A stretch of DNA of 6,988 nt from assembly GCA_030652715.1 (NCBI GenBank), contig JAUSQB010000408.1, forward strand, positions 1-6,988, written 5' to 3'. Below the pieces are notes generated by a model. It saw only the letters and a program-made list of their open reading frames with translations. It was not told where the DNA came from and made no database searches. Position 1 is the first letter of the stretch; every line of letters begins with the position of its first letter. Of the stretch, positions 6,362-6,988 are shown in pieces. Made by a program: the position numbers and the translations under genes. This DNA comes from Rugosibacter sp. (GTDB lineage: Bacteria; Pseudomonadota; Gammaproteobacteria; Burkholderiales; Rhodocyclaceae).

Positions 6362-6988
6362 TCAGGGTGTATGCGCCGCGTCGCCAACGACCACAGGCTT
6401 TTGCGCACTCATCACCAGGGCATAGGCAACCCGATCAAAGACACGGAAAACAAACACCAGGCCGTTTCTCGCATCGGGCAAAGTGTAGGTTTTTTTCTCG
6501 CCTTGAAAACGGTCATCCAGCGTAACGCCCGCCGTATCTATTGCTAGCACGTGACCTGTCTCGATGCCATCCTTTTTGCCACGATTCAAGACCACCACTG
6601 CTTGCGGCCCGCCGTACTGAACACCGCCATAAATTGACAACACGCGCGCTTTAATTGCTTGCTCAGGGGCATGCGGGGTATAGCTCACCACATCCATCCG
6701 TGGTGCAGGCAACAGTAGATCGCCCGCAAGCACTTCTTCTTTTGTCGTCAGCAAGCGAAAGGATGTCAATTCGCCTCGCGCCGTCATGCGTGCAGTGCCA
6801 ACATACAATGCCTCAAAACCCAGCGTTTCTTTTGTCTCCAGGTCAGTCAGCGGTTTGCCTGCGCGAAATACCTGCCACATAGTCGCCGGTTCAGTGGAAG
6901 TTGCCGGTGTTGTGTAGATCATATCGCCTGCGCCGACAATGACGCGGTTATCCTGCAAACCCACCACCCGCAGCGCATCTTCCATGCT
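6362..6988 (-). CDS. C-terminal part of the conserved LysM-type peptidoglycan-binding protein encoded upstream of dprA (right edge)
   Basis: The reading frame is open through base 6988, so the Met codon at 6983-6985 is internal and the true start lies outside the window. The 209 visible residues contain no LysM repeat; that assignment comes from gene order, because in many Betaproteobacteria a LysM-domain protein is encoded just before dprA and has a long C-terminal region of this character. Features seen are repeated short beta-rich segments such as VGAGDMIY, FRLLTTKEEVLAGDLLLP, AVVVLNRGKKDGIETGHVLAI and GLVFVFRVFDRVAYALVMSAQKPVVVGD. The GxxDGIxxGHVL segment suggests a beta-barrel fold like those of surface or secreted proteins. 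It would act in the cell envelope if the N-terminus carries an export signal. It is separated from dprA by 54 bases and is probably co-transcribed. Confidence 0.7.
   Translation of the reverse strand, partial: SMEDALRVVGLQDNRVIVGAGDMIYTTPATSTEPATMWQVFRAGKPLTDLETKETLGFEALYVGTARMTARGELTSFRLLTTKEEVLAGDLLLPAPRMDVVSYTPHAPEQAIKARVLSIYGGVQYGGPQAVVVLNRGKKDGIETGHVLAIDTAGVTLDDRFQGEKKTYTLPDARNGLVFVFRVFDRVAYALVMSAQKPVVVGDAAHTP

Noticed and set aside
6983..6985. Met codon near the right edge as the start of the LysM-type protein
   Set aside because: The frame stays open to the window edge with a Ser codon before it and there is no room to see a ribosome binding site; the family is longer, so it is an internal Met.

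Overview
The window carries a compact, almost fully coding block in which every supported gene is read from the minus strand. Reading in the direction of transcription (high to low coordinates), the order is: C-terminal part of a conserved LysM-family protein gene (cut by the right edge), dprA, smg (DUF494), topB (type IA topoisomerase III), a beta-class DNA methyltransferase, a PmeII-like type II restriction endonuclease, a 242-base non-coding gap, and the first 12 codons of a next gene (cut by the left edge) that begins like an aldehyde dehydrogenase.

The LysM gene - dprA - smg - topB order and the Lys/Ala-rich C-terminal tail of TopB are typical of Betaproteobacteria, and I would guess a member of the Nitrosomonadales or a relative. 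This rests on remembered gene order and protein character, not on a search. No tRNA, rRNA, insertion sequence, CRISPR array or integrase was seen.

Region by region: 6988-5189 is the conserved LysM/dprA pair; dprA and smg are nearly contiguous (about 4 bases between stop and start), so they are probably translated together. A 97-base AT-rich gap then precedes topB and may hold a separate topB promoter. Only 14 bases separate the topB stop from the methyltransferase start, and the methyltransferase ribosome binding site lies in those bases. The methyltransferase and endonuclease reading frames overlap by 101 bases. A restriction-modification (R-M) system therefore appears docked at the 3' end of a housekeeping DNA-processing operon, with no C-protein regulator.

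The most interesting observation is that TopB and the endonuclease both end in Lys/Ala/Thr-rich, histone-H1-like tails with a recognisably similar core (SK...GTAKK...AKK), and the methyltransferase also ends in a basic, proline-rich tail. The tails look like an adaptation shared by three DNA-acting proteins encoded in a row. Whether the pairing of natural-transformation factor DprA, topoisomerase and R-M has functional meaning is inference only.
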